Shown here: positions 42,343-50,303 of the stretch, piece after piece
Layout of the letters: each line of letters starts with the position of its first letter
Position numbering within the stretch: position 1 is the first letter of the stretch
DNA from: Bacteroidota bacterium
GTDB lineage: Bacteria > Bacteroidota > Bacteroidia > B-17B0 > Aurantibacillaceae
Length of the DNA: 64,000 bases
Assembly: GCA_030692515.1 (NCBI GenBank)
Contig: JAUXZS010000015.1
Location: forward strand, 124,001 to 188,000
Reading direction: 5' to 3'
Notes under the pieces: model-generated
What the model was told of the DNA's origin: nothing
Databases searched by the model: none
What the model saw: the letters and a program-made list of their open reading frames with translations, nothing else
Program-made: the position numbers and the translations under genes

Positions 42343-43014
42343 TTAGTTATGGTATAATCTATAACCAATAGTAGCTTGGTACCATACATTTTTGTAACGT
42401 GGTGTTGCGCTAGTTCCATCTCCATTATTGTTTTGGAGATCCCAGCCTGCTCTAACACCTATAACTAAATGCTTCATTGTAATATCTGCCCCGCCTAAAA
42501 AGCAAAGTGTGTTTTTACGTACATTATCATTAACAAATTCTTGTTCCTGAGCAATACTTGTGGTTGCGTTTGCAAATACATCCTTTTGTTTTAGCAAATA
42601 AGAGTATTGCGGTCCTGCTAATAGAGTAATAAATTCACTTGGTTTAAAAGCAAACAATAAGGGCACATCTAAATAACTGGTTGTACGTGTGAAGTCATAA
42701 GTGTTTCCTAGTATTTTGCCTGTAGCCTGAAATCCTTTTTGAGAATATAATAATTCGGGTTGTATACCGATATATTTCCCAATAGGGATAGCTAAAAAAG
42801 CACCGGCAGCTAATCCAAGCTTTGGGTTTGCACGAAACTCTTCTCCTTGAGCATCGTATACATTAGAATAGTTGGCGCCAGCTTTTAAACCAAACAAAAG
42901 TTCTTCACGAAAATCAGTTTCGTTATCGCTTCTGTCATCACGAGTACTCTCTTGCGCGATCGTTGTATGCGATAAAGCGGCAGTTGCGGCTATTAATAAA
43001 ATTATTTTTTTCAT
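42343..43014 (-). CDS. Porin-family outer membrane beta-barrel protein
   Basis: This 223-residue protein has a signal peptide (ILLIAATAALSHTTIAQ) and matches the PF13568-type outer membrane barrel: LFGLKAGANYSNVYDAQGEEF, then KLGLAAGAFLAIPIGKYIGIQPELLYSQKGFQA and repeated aromatic strands ending YQATIGYRLYHN. The final aromatic-rich strand is the usual assembly signal. Family members are passive barrels of varied function. It is in the unit under element 7, 24 bases after the coiled-coil lipoprotein and 47 before the lipocalin-like gene. Its promoter is probably the shared one. Confidence 0.82.
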   Translation of the reverse strand: MKKIILLIAATAALSHTTIAQESTRDDRSDNETDFREELLFGLKAGANYSNVYDAQGEEFRANPKLGLAAGAFLAIPIGKYIGIQPELLYSQKGFQATGKILGNTYDFTRTTSYLDVPLLFAFKPSEFITLLAGPQYSYLLKQKDVFANATTSIAQEQEFVNDNVRKNTLCFLGGADITMKHLVIGVRAGWDLQNNNGDGTSATPRYKNVWYQATIGYRLYHN

Positions 43015-43038
43015 AATTATAATTTTTATTTTTATAGA

Positions 43039-43482
43039 TTATTTTTTTGGATTTTTGTCCATTAAATTATTGATAGAAGCACCTAACTCTTCAATTTCTC
43101 TGCTGAATTCAGATTTAAATGTTTCCCATTTTTCTTTTCCTTCTAATTTATAGTCATCCATTTTCTTTTTCATATCAGTATTTTTTTGCTCTAATTCAGT
43201 AATTTTCTTTTTGTAATCTGCTTTTGCATCTTTTTTTTCATTTTCAATTCTCACATCGAATTCTGAAATGCTTTTTTCGTTTGCAGCAATTTTTGCATTT
43301 GTTTCCTTTCTGTAATTTTCAACATCTATGATGTACTCTTCTTGCGCCTTGTTTAAATCTTTGTTTGCTTCAGTAACATTTTGTTGTGCATTTTCCATTT
43401 TTTCTGTCGGTGTAGAACAGCTAGTTAATATTGTTCCTGTAATAAATGTTGAGGCTACGATTGCTAATATTGTTTTTTTCAT
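43039..43482 (-). CDS. Coiled-coil lipoprotein, sll1863-family-like stress protein
   Basis: This 147-residue protein has a lipoprotein signal (AIVASTFITGTILTSC, Cys near 22) and a long, highly charged coiled coil to the end (MENAQQNVTEANKDLNKAQEEY, KKKITELEQKNTDMKKKMDDY). The pattern recalls proteins annotated as sll1863-family stress response proteins, but this is motif memory. It would lie at the periplasmic face as a rod. It is the second gene of the 12-gene unit, 28 bases after csbD copy 2 and 24 before the porin-family gene, under element 7. Confidence 0.68.
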   Translation of the reverse strand: MKKTILAIVASTFITGTILTSCSTPTEKMENAQQNVTEANKDLNKAQEEYIIDVENYRKETNAKIAANEKSISEFDVRIENEKKDAKADYKKKITELEQKNTDMKKKMDDYKLEGKEKWETFKSEFSREIEELGASINNLMDKNPKK

Positions 43483-43510
43483 TTTATTTATTTTTAAGTG
43501 ATTTTGTTAT

Positions 43511-43699
43511 TTATAGTTCTGATATTATTTTGTGAATTTCTTCTTTGGTTTTGCCGAGTTTAATTTGGAGTCTACCAAGCATTTCGTCCTGCTTACCTTC
43601 AATTAGCAACATGTCACTGTCAGTTAACAATGCAAATTTTTGTTTTAGTTTTCCTTTAGTTTCGTTCCAGTTTCCTTTTAGTTCTGTTAAGTTTTTCAT
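43511..43699 (-). CDS. CsbD-family stress protein (copy 2)
   Basis: This 62-residue protein matches CsbD, with KGNWNETKGKLKQKFALLTDSDML near the start and EGKQDEMLGRLQIKLGKTKEEIHKII at the end. It aligns to copy 1 across its full length (NWNETK..KQKF..LTD.D and QIKLGKTKEE shared). Cytosolic general-stress protein of unknown molecular function. It is the first gene of the long stress unit that runs to 38756 and carries element 7 just upstream, with a leader of about 31 bases. Having two CsbD genes, each under its own copy of the same element, strengthens the regulon interpretation. Confidence 0.9.
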   Translation of the reverse strand: MKNLTELKGNWNETKGKLKQKFALLTDSDMLLIEGKQDEMLGRLQIKLGKTKEEIHKIISEL

Positions 43700-43736
43700 G
43701 TTCCTTTTTGTTTAGTGTAAAATAGTTTTCACATAG

Positions 43737-43805
43737 CAAAGGTGGTTGAATATTCGCCCGGAAGTGTTACAGAACTTTTCTGATTAGTTACATCATTCAC
43801 ACATT
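43737..43805 (-). promoter_or_regulatory. Composite regulatory element 7 (csbD copy 2 and the 12-gene unit)
   Basis: Minus strand: cap AATGTGTGAAT (43795-43805), distal half-site ATGTAAC (43787-43793), proximal half-site CTGTAAC (43766-43772), -7 box CACCTTTG (43737-43744). Spacings are 21 bp and 21 bases. Confidence 0.85.
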
Positions 43806-44301
43806 GGTTTTTTAATTCACAACAAAAACTTTATGCCAATTGAGTTCCTATAGTTAATACTTTCACTTGCTAGACATATTAAAAGTATTCAATGGCTATC
43901 TCAGATTAAACAACTATCGTCATGGGGGAGGAAGATTTTTGTCACATAATTTAAATAGGTATTCTGAAATTTAATAGTGTATAAATACAAAAGCTAATAG
44001 GCCAAAAGTTTAACAAGTTGCTTTCGCAAAAAGTTATACTTTGGTTATTGCTGATTACAGAAAGGTAATTGGCATCAGAAATAATGGGGCTCGAATAATT
44101 TGATTAGCTTTTTATTTTTGGATTTTAAACAAAGAAATGCTTCTAAAGAGGTAAAATAGTTGTAAGTTTTAACCATTTTAATTAGTTCTGTTTGGAAATA
44201 ATGGCCTGTGAAATAGAAACAAGTGTTTAAATTGAAGGATAGTGTAGACAAAAAAAATCTGATTAAAATGGTAATAAAATATATTTAGATAAAAATTCTT
44301 A
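43806..44301. other. Non-coding spacer of about 500 bases
   Basis: No gene, RNA or terminator was recognised between element 7 and the stop of the receiver gene at 44302. It is AT-rich, and reading frames there are short. Both neighbours are on the minus strand. Confidence 0.5.
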
Positions 44302-44736
44302 CTACATTCTATTCATATACCAGTTAAGTTCTTTCTCTATTTTTTTGTAATGAAAAGCAGTAGTAATGATTTTTTGTAAACGAACAAACGCTGTTTCGCT
44401 TTTAACTACATAATCGAATGCTTTGTGATGCATGCAGTTAATCGCCACATCAATCTTATCCTGTGATGAAAGCATCACAACAGGAATGTCAGAATTATAT
44501 TCTTTTATCTTGTCTAGTGTTTCCATTCCATTCATTGCATTTTTATCAATTCCATCTAATTGATAATCTAGAATGATTAAATCAGGGGAATGAGATAAAT
44601 TGCTAATACATTTCTCGCCGGTCGAAAAAGTTTCAATGCTAAAATCGGCATGACTTAAAAATTCAATTTCAAGTGATTTTAAAAACACTGCATCATCGTC
44701 AACCAGAAATAGTTTTATTTTTTTTTCGTTATTCAT
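44302..44736 (-). CDS. Stand-alone response regulator receiver
   Basis: This 144-residue protein is a single CheY-like receiver: LFLVDDDAVFL near the N-terminus (acidic pocket), LIILDYQLDG near residue 55 (phospho-Asp), VVMLSSQD near 91 (conserved Ser) and FDYVVKSE near 113 (conserved Lys). There is no output domain, only a short C-terminal helix (YKKIEKELNWYMNRM). Its ATG overlaps the stop of the hybrid kinase gene (TAATG), so the two are co-translated and it is the likely terminal or shuttle receiver of that phosphorelay. It is the third gene of the AraC-kinase-receiver unit under element 8. Cytosolic. Confidence 0.9.
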   Translation of the reverse strand: MNNEKKIKLFLVDDDAVFLKSLEIEFLSHADFSIETFSTGEKCISNLSHSPDLIILDYQLDGIDKNAMNGMETLDKIKEYNSDIPVVMLSSQDKIDVAINCMHHKAFDYVVKSETAFVRLQKIITTAFHYKKIEKELNWYMNRM

Positions 44737-47570
44737 TATTTGGTATTTTTAATATTGTTAAACTCTTCTTCTAATTCACTACAGGCATGAAAACACACCT
44801 TCTCGAGTTGTAAAACCAGATCGTGTATTTCTTCATTTATTTCTTGTGCGCTGGCATATTCTTGAATTTTTCTTGCCATATTTTCAAAATCAGCGCTAAT
44901 ACCCATGATTGAGAATGATGGAATCATTTTATGTACAGCAGATTGTAGCGAAACCCAATCTTTTTGAGTTAAGCTTTCTTTCATCGCACCAATTAAAGGT
45001 GGCGTTTGTTCTAAGTAAAGTGTAATCATTTCCATCATCAATAAAGGATTTGATTTTGTTCGTTTATTTAAATAATCCAGATCAACATATTTTATTTTTA
45101 TATTTTCGACGGGTTGGTTTTTCATTTGCGAAACGACTTTATTTGATTTATTAACTAATCCTATTATTTTATTATACAATAACTCTTCATTAACTGGTTT
45201 TGCAACGTAATCGTTCATCCCTACAGATCTGCATCTTGCTAAATCAACGGTAGTAACATCGGCAGTTAAAGCTATAATTGGTGTTTTTAAATTCAAAGTT
45301 TTTCGGGCGTATTCTGTTGCTTCAAAGCCATTCATTATGGGCATTTGTAAATCCATTAGAATTATATCGTACGATTTAAGTTTTAATTTTTCGACGGCTA
45401 TTTTTCCATTTGCAGCAATTTCAAATTCAAATCCAAAATCGTCGAGTAAAGTTTTCATTAGCAATTGATTTAGAGCAATGTCTTCAACTACTAATACTTT
45501 TATGTCTTTTATATTCTTATCTATTTCCAAAATTTCTTCACGTGATTCCGCTTCTATAGTTGTTTTTTTAAATTTTAATGCGAAGCTAAAAGTAGAGCCT
45601 TCATTAATTTTACTAGTGACCTTTATAGTTCCACCTTGAGGTTCCACTAAATTTTTAGAAATTGCTAATCCTAATCCTGTACCACCATATAATCTAGAGG
45701 TGCCGCTACTAGCTTGCTGAAAGTCGTCGAAAATACTTATTAATTTATTTTCCGCTATTCCAATTCCTGTATCGGAAACAGAAAATTCAACGATTGCATT
45801 TTCATCATCACTTTCAAGTAATTTAACTTTAACGGTTATTTTTCCGGAGGATGTAAACTTAACAGCATTACTTACCAAGTTTAATATTATTTGGTTTAAT
45901 CTTACAGGGTCTCCGAGAAGGGTTTCTGGTATTGTATTATCGTAGTCTGCTATTAGTTTCAAGTTTTTCTCTTGAATCTTTGTTTCAAACAAATGTAGCA
46001 TTGCCGAAATTGAAGTTGCCATTTTAAATGGAACCTCCTCGAACGACATTTTTCCGGCGTCCACCTTAGCTAAATCCAGAATATCATTTATTAGAACGAT
46101 TAATGCATCGCCACTAATTTTTATAGCACTTAAGTATTCTTTTTGTTTTGCAGTTAAATTTGTTTTTAAGATAACTTTTGTAAATCCTATAATTGCATTC
46201 ATAGGAGTACGAATTTCGTGGCTCATGTTTGATAGAAATTGTTGCTTTGCTTTTACAGCATTCTCAGCGATTTGTGTTGCGGATTCGGCTTTTGCTTTTG
46301 CTAACTCTGCAATCTCAGTTGCCAGTTCGGCAAATATTTTAGCTTCAATTAGTTCTTTTTCATTTCTTTTTTGTTCTGTAATATCTCTTGCTACAATTAC
46401 CGCGCCTACAACATTTCCTTCGTCATCTTTATAAACCGAACCATTAAATAATACTTCGGTTAATTTACTATCTCTAATAGTTAAGGGATAATCCGCCACA
46501 AAACCTTTTTGAAATACTTCTTGATAAACCTCTGATGCTTTTTGTGGATTTGTAAAATAATTTTTAAAGTCGGTGCCTTCTAAAGTTTCACGCGATAAGC
46601 CTGTTATTTTTACTGTAGCCTCGTTCATATCCGTTATTTTGCCTTCAGGACTAATTGCAACTAGCGGGTCGTGACTCGCCTCAATTAAACTTCGAGCATA
46701 TTGCGAAGCCAAGGTCAAAGAATAATTATAAGCTTCTAACTCTTTTTTATCGATTTCTCTCTTTTCTTTTTCATCATTTTGAAAGGCTAATTCTTTATTT
46801 ACATTTAGTAATTCATTAGCTCTCTTTTCTTTTTCATTATTCTGGAACGCTAATTCTTTGTTTGCGATAAACAATTCGGCTGCTCTTTTTTCTTTTTCAT
46901 CATTTTGAAAAGCTAATTCTTTGTTTGCAATTAGTAGTTCATTGGCTCGTTTTTCTTTTTCATTATTCTGGAAAGCTAATTCTTTGTTTGCTATAAATAA
47001 TTCGGCCGCTCGTTTTTCCTTTTCATTATTTTGGAAAGCTAATTCTTTATTTGCAATATTTAACTCAATTGCTCTTTTTTCCTTCTCATTATTTTGAAAA
47101 GCAAGTTCAATGTTAGCAAGATATAATTCGTCGGCCCGTTTTTGTTTTTCACCATTTTGAAAGGCAAGTTCTTTATTAGCCAACCTTAAATCAATAGACC
47201 ATTTTTGTTCGGTTACATCTCGTGCCGCTGCAAAAACACCTAGTATGTTACCTTTTGTATCCTTATATACTGATGCATTGTATAATACATCGGTTAAATT
47301 TCCGTTTTGATGTTTAATTGTTAGTGGGTAATCTATTACAGACCCTTTTTCAAAAGCCTGTTGATACCCTTTTTGTGCTTTTACTGAATCAGTAAAATAA
47401 TTTGAGAATTCGGTTCCAATAAGTTTTTCTCGCGATACTCCTGTAACTTTTATAGAGGCTTCGTTCACGTCTGTTATTTTGCCTTTGGCATTTATGGTAA
47501 CAAGAGGATCTAAGCTCGCTTCTATCAAACTTCTAACGTATTGAGGTTCGTGAGTTTTTTTTGTTTCCAT
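44736..47570 (-). CDS. Hybrid sensor histidine kinase, PAS-coiled coil-PAS-HK-REC-HPt
   Basis: This 944-residue kinase has no transmembrane segment, so it senses a cytosolic signal. In order: PAS domain (about 10-122), seven 21-residue repeats with KELAFQNNEKEKRAxEL (133-279) that form a three-heptad coiled coil per unit, a second PAS (about 298-410), HisKA with the phospho-His in MSHEIRTPMN (about 450), HATPase with NLVSNAVKF, DTGIGI and GGTGLGLAIS, a receiver with VVEDIALNQ and ILMDLQMPIMNG, and an HPt domain with HKMIPSFSIMG (near 875). The two PAS domains are alike. It is the second gene after the AraC regulator, 43 bases away, and its stop overlaps the receiver gene start, giving a full phosphorelay under element 8. 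Confidence 0.92.
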   Translation of the reverse strand: METKKTHEPQYVRSLIEASLDPLVTINAKGKITDVNEASIKVTGVSREKLIGTEFSNYFTDSVKAQKGYQQAFEKGSVIDYPLTIKHQNGNLTDVLYNASVYKDTKGNILGVFAAARDVTEQKWSIDLRLANKELAFQNGEKQKRADELYLANIELAFQNNEKEKRAIELNIANKELAFQNNEKEKRAAELFIANKELAFQNNEKEKRANELLIANKELAFQNDEKEKRAAELFIANKELAFQNNEKEKRANELLNVNKELAFQNDEKEKREIDKKELEAYNYSLTLASQYARSLIEASHDPLVAISPEGKITDMNEATVKITGLSRETLEGTDFKNYFTNPQKASEVYQEVFQKGFVADYPLTIRDSKLTEVLFNGSVYKDDEGNVVGAVIVARDITEQKRNEKELIEAKIFAELATEIAELAKAKAESATQIAENAVKAKQQFLSNMSHEIRTPMNAIIGFTKVILKTNLTAKQKEYLSAIKISGDALIVLINDILDLAKVDAGKMSFEEVPFKMATSISAMLHLFETKIQEKNLKLIADYDNTIPETLLGDPVRLNQIILNLVSNAVKFTSSGKITVKVKLLESDDENAIVEFSVSDTGIGIAENKLISIFDDFQQASSGTSRLYGGTGLGLAISKNLVEPQGGTIKVTSKINEGSTFSFALKFKKTTIEAESREEILEIDKNIKDIKVLVVEDIALNQLLMKTLLDDFGFEFEIAANGKIAVEKLKLKSYDIILMDLQMPIMNGFEATEYARKTLNLKTPIIALTADVTTVDLARCRSVGMNDYVAKPVNEELLYNKIIGLVNKSNKVVSQMKNQPVENIKIKYVDLDYLNKRTKSNPLLMMEMITLYLEQTPPLIGAMKESLTQKDWVSLQSAVHKMIPSFSIMGISADFENMARKIQEYASAQEINEEIHDLVLQLEKVCFHACSELEEEFNNIKNTK
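46734..47174 (-). repeat. Seven 63-bp tandem repeats inside the kinase gene
   Basis: Seven units of exactly 63 bases encode 21 residues each (residues 133-279), around the core KELAFQN. Since 21 residues are three heptads, unit number can change without breaking the coiled-coil register. The units differ by scattered bases, so they are not a very recent expansion. Confidence 0.85.
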
Positions 47571-47613
47571 TTTAATATTTTGTCCTAACTAAGTGAGTAT
47601 GATTTGTTGTTAT

Positions 47614-48189
47614 TTAAGTATTTGAATTTCCAATATCTTCAATCGGACTACGTCTTTTATCTTTTAATTGTTTAAAGTGCGAAGGCGAAAGGCCGGTGAC
47701 TTTTTTGAATTGATTAGACAAATGCGCGACGCTGCTGTAATTCATTTTCCAAGCAATTTCGGTTATGTTTAATTCGCCATAAATAATTAATTCTTTTATT
47801 CTTTCAATTTTGTGAGAAATTAAAAATTGTTCAATTGTAGTGCCTTGTACTTCTGAAAATAAGTTTGCTAAATAAGTGTAATCGTGGTTTAATTTTTCGC
47901 TTAAATAATTCGAAAAATTTATTTTAATGATTTCATCAGAATGATGAACCATTTCAATAATTACATTTTTTATTCTCTCAATCAAAACCGCTCTTTTGTC
48001 ATCCATTAATTCTAAACCAGATGAGTGCAGCGCTGATTTTAATTGTTCTCTTTGAGCAATAGAAATAGTTTCCATAACTTCAACCTCTCCCAAATCAACC
48101 ATCATAAAATGTAAGCCAAGCTTTTTTAGCTCCTCCTTTACCACCATTTTGCAGCGGGTACTTACCATATATTTAATGTATAACTTCAA
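47614..48189 (-). CDS. AraC-family transcription regulator, candidate master of the island
   Basis: This 191-residue regulator has an AraC-type double helix-turn-helix at about 85-180 (YTYLANLFSEVQGTTIEQFLISHKIERIKELI, then ITEIAWKMNYSSVAHLSNQFKKVTGLSPSHFKQ). The first 80 residues are not a cupin; the alternating strands and helices (MKLYIKYMVSTRCKMVVKEEL, FMMVDLGEVEVMETISIAQREQLKSAL) suggest a small ferredoxin-like sensor domain with one Cys at residue 13. The frame opens with TTG at 48189, giving the MKLYIKYMVS start that I recall from relatives; an ATG at residue 8 is the alternative. It is the first gene of the unit with kinase and receiver, and element 8 lies upstream, so it probably controls its own synthesis. 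Confidence 0.85.
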   Translation of the reverse strand: MKLYIKYMVSTRCKMVVKEELKKLGLHFMMVDLGEVEVMETISIAQREQLKSALHSSGLELMDDKRAVLIERIKNVIIEMVHHSDEIIKINFSNYLSEKLNHDYTYLANLFSEVQGTTIEQFLISHKIERIKELIIYGELNITEIAWKMNYSSVAHLSNQFKKVTGLSPSHFKQLKDKRRSPIEDIGNSNT

Positions 48190-48213
48190 TTATTGAGTAT
48201 TAATAGATTATTA

Positions 48214-48280
48214 CAAAGTTGCAATGCTTTGTGTTTAGTGTGTTATATAACTATTTTAATTTGTTACATAATTCACACTT
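48214..48280 (-). promoter_or_regulatory. Composite regulatory element 8 (AraC-kinase-receiver unit)
   Basis: Minus strand: cap AAGTGTGAAT (48271-48280), distal half-site ATGTAAC (48263-48269), proximal half-site ATATAAC (48242-48248), -7 box CAACTTTG (48214-48221). Spacings are 21 bp and 20 bases. Its place before the regulator gene implies autoregulation. Confidence 0.83.
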
Positions 48281-48463
48281 TTTCCTTTAGTTAAGAGCGT
48301 TAAAATATAGCCTGAATTGACTTTTTTTAAAGAGATTTTGATTGACTAATCAAAGTTTTACACTTTAGTTAAATGTAACTAATTAATCTGGATTATTTAA
48401 GGTGTAGTTGGATTTTTGGTGCAAATTGTAATAAAAGCATTATTTCTACCGACTTTAAGTAAA

Positions 48464-49147
48464 TTAAGAGTTGCTTTTTATTGAAAAATAGATAGGTTTA
48501 GTTATGATAACAGAATCGTTATTAGCTAGAATATAATAAATCATACTGCTTATTATTGCCGAAAAAAAGCACCAAACCGAAAGAACAGTATCATTAAAAA
48601 CCAAAATTGAAATTAAATAGGATGCTAAAACTAAGCCGCCCATGATGTTTATTTTTTTATTACTAGATACAAAGTGTGCTATAACAGTTGGGATAAGATA
48701 TAGTATTCCGAAAATTGTTTTAGTTTTTTCGGGAATGGCTAAATCGTAATGTATATGATACGGTGTAATTCTTGAACTGGAATTATAAACCAGAAAGAAG
48801 TAAATGGAAAGCGCTGAAAATACAATTCCAAATAATGAAACTACGCCCAGAATTAATTTTCTTTTACGTTTTTCTTCTATCAAAAAAACGGATAAGGGAA
48901 TCCATGTAGGCCAAATTAATAGTGCTACTATCAGGAAAAAATTAGTGGAGGCTTGTTGTAATTGAAAATTTCCTGAATTCAATAATGAAATCCAAACAAA
49001 ACCCTCTGAAAACTGCTGAATTGCAAAAACTAGAGGGATGCAGGCAAACATATATTGAGACGGCGCGTGTGCTTTTTTAATGGATGCCACGCCAATAGCT
49101 GTTAGCAATGAACCGGCAACAAAACTAGCTGTTGTTGAAAAACACAT
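48464..49147 (-). CDS. DUF6629-like integral membrane protein
   Basis: This 227-residue protein has six or seven transmembrane segments and a short hydrophilic C-terminus. The N-terminal MCFSTTASFVAGSLLTAIGVASI and the LVFAIQQFSEGFVWISL segment match what I recall of the DUF6629 family, which is of unknown function. It is the only gene of the island without a visible copy of the regulatory element upstream, and its promoter is not obvious. It is separated by 70 bases from the terminator of the receiver gene at 49254 and by about 180 bases of non-coding DNA from the AraC gene's element 8. Confidence 0.68.
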   Translation of the reverse strand: MCFSTTASFVAGSLLTAIGVASIKKAHAPSQYMFACIPLVFAIQQFSEGFVWISLLNSGNFQLQQASTNFFLIVALLIWPTWIPLSVFLIEEKRKRKLILGVVSLFGIVFSALSIYFFLVYNSSSRITPYHIHYDLAIPEKTKTIFGILYLIPTVIAHFVSSNKKINIMGGLVLASYLISILVFNDTVLSVWCFFSAIISSMIYYILANNDSVIITKPIYFSIKSNS

Positions 49148-49208
49148 ATAATAAATTTATCACTAATTTTTTGCCCTTATTGTATCTACTTTAATCTCGC
49201 GCTTATTT

Positions 49209-49245
49209 AAAAAAATAAAAAGTAGTTAATTTGGAACTACTTTTT
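49209..49245 (-). terminator. Rho-independent terminator of the membrane-tethered receiver gene
   Basis: On the minus strand AAAAAGTAGTT pairs with AACTACTTTTT around a seven-base loop, followed by ATTTTTTT. It begins nine bases after the stop of the receiver gene at 49254. Confidence 0.85.
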
Positions 49246-49253
49246 AAGTTTAA

Positions 49254-49748
49254 TTATCTCTTCATCATGTTTAGTGCGAAAGCCACTACTAATCCCATCC
49301 CAATAAAGGTTAATAAGAAAGCGGCCATGTATTTTGAAACACCAAATTCTTTAACAAGAATTCTAAGCGGCTCATTTATTATAACGCGTACTAATTTGCC
49401 AATTTTATTTAAAGAACCATATCCTTTAATCACATAGTCTTTTGCGCCTGCCCTGAAAGTTTCAACAGCAAGAGCTATGTCTTCATTTCCAGACAACATA
49501 ATAACTTCAATCTTGGGGTTTTTTGCTTTAATTAATCTTAAAATTTCCAATCCATTCTTACCTTCCATTTTGTAATCTAAAATTACGATATGAGTTTCAG
49601 TGTTAACTTTATCTAAACAACTTTCTCCATCATTAAATGTTGATATTTGTAGACTAATTCCAAACTTGTTAGTTAAGTAGTTTTTAAGATTTGCCACTAG
49701 TAGTTTGTTATCATCTACTATAAATAAATTTATTCCTTGAGTTTCCAT
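49254..49748 (-). CDS. Receiver-domain protein with a C-terminal membrane anchor
   Basis: This 164-residue protein is a CheY-like receiver with LFIVDDNKLL near the start (acidic residues), VILDYKMEGKNG near 55 (phospho-Asp), VIMLSGNED near 85 and KDYVIKGYG near 107. It continues past the receiver with NEPLRILVKEFGVS and one hydrophobic helix (residues about 139-160, MAAFLLTFIGMGLVVAFAL), closing with MMKR. A receiver tethered to the inner membrane with no output domain is unusual. It has its own element 9 and a terminator. It is paralogous to 49861-50274, which lacks the helix. Confidence 0.85.
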   Translation of the reverse strand: METQGINLFIVDDNKLLVANLKNYLTNKFGISLQISTFNDGESCLDKVNTETHIVILDYKMEGKNGLEILRLIKAKNPKIEVIMLSGNEDIALAVETFRAGAKDYVIKGYGSLNKIGKLVRVIINEPLRILVKEFGVSKYMAAFLLTFIGMGLVVAFALNMMKR

Positions 49749-49776
49749 AATGGTTTTTTTAGTGTTAATGTTTTTA

Positions 49777-49844
49777 CAAAATTGATTTTTTTAAAACTTT
49801 AAGCATTACACATTTATTGTAAAAGTTTGCATAGTTCACACATT
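49777..49844 (-). promoter_or_regulatory. Composite regulatory element 9 (membrane-tethered receiver)
   Basis: Minus strand: cap AATGTGTGAAC (49834-49844), distal half-site ATGCAAA (49826-49832), proximal half-site GTGTAAT (49805-49811), -7 box CAATTTTG (49777-49784). Spacings are 21 bp and 20 bases. Confidence 0.8.
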
Positions 49845-49860
49845 TAATAATTTTATTCCA

Positions 49861-50274
49861 TTATCTAAAGAAGCCTTTTACTGTAATCCTAAAAGGCTTA
49901 GTAATCATAACATTTACAAGTTTGATTATTTTTTTGTAATAATTATCACCTTTAATAACATAGTCTTTAGCTCCAAACCTAAACGTTTCAATAGCTATGG
50001 CTACATCTTCATTATTCGAAAGCATAATCACTTCTGTTTTTTTATTAATGTCTTTAATTGCCTTTAAAACTTCTAAACCATTTTTGCCATCAAGAAAATA
50101 ATCAAGAATTACGATATGAGTGGTATGATCAATTTTTTTTAAACAACTTTCTCCATCATAAAAGGTTGATATTTCTAAACTAGTTCCAAACCTTGTTTGC
50201 AAATAGTTTTTGAGATCGATAACAAGTAATTTATTATCGTCAACAATAAATAAATTTGTTCCTTTAGTTTCCAT
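49861..50274 (-). CDS. Receiver-domain protein, shorter paralogue
   Basis: This 137-residue receiver is a close paralogue of the membrane-tethered protein at 49254-49748 (LFIVDDNKLLVIDLKNYL, HIVILDYFLDGKNGLEVL, KDYVIKGDNYY shared in part). It holds the acidic pocket, the phospho-Asp near 56, the switch Ser in IMLSNNED and the conserved Lys. It ends at KPFRITVKGFFR, where its paralogue continues into a membrane helix. The downstream bases do not restore the helix in another frame, so this is a truncation or an ancestral short form. It carries its own element 10. It is cytosolic; its phosphodonor is presumably the hybrid kinase. Confidence 0.85.
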   Translation of the reverse strand: METKGTNLFIVDDNKLLVIDLKNYLQTRFGTSLEISTFYDGESCLKKIDHTTHIVILDYFLDGKNGLEVLKAIKDINKKTEVIMLSNNEDVAIAIETFRFGAKDYVIKGDNYYKKIIKLVNVMITKPFRITVKGFFR

Positions 50275-50303
50275 TTATGAATTTTTTAGTGAATACCACA
50301 CTG

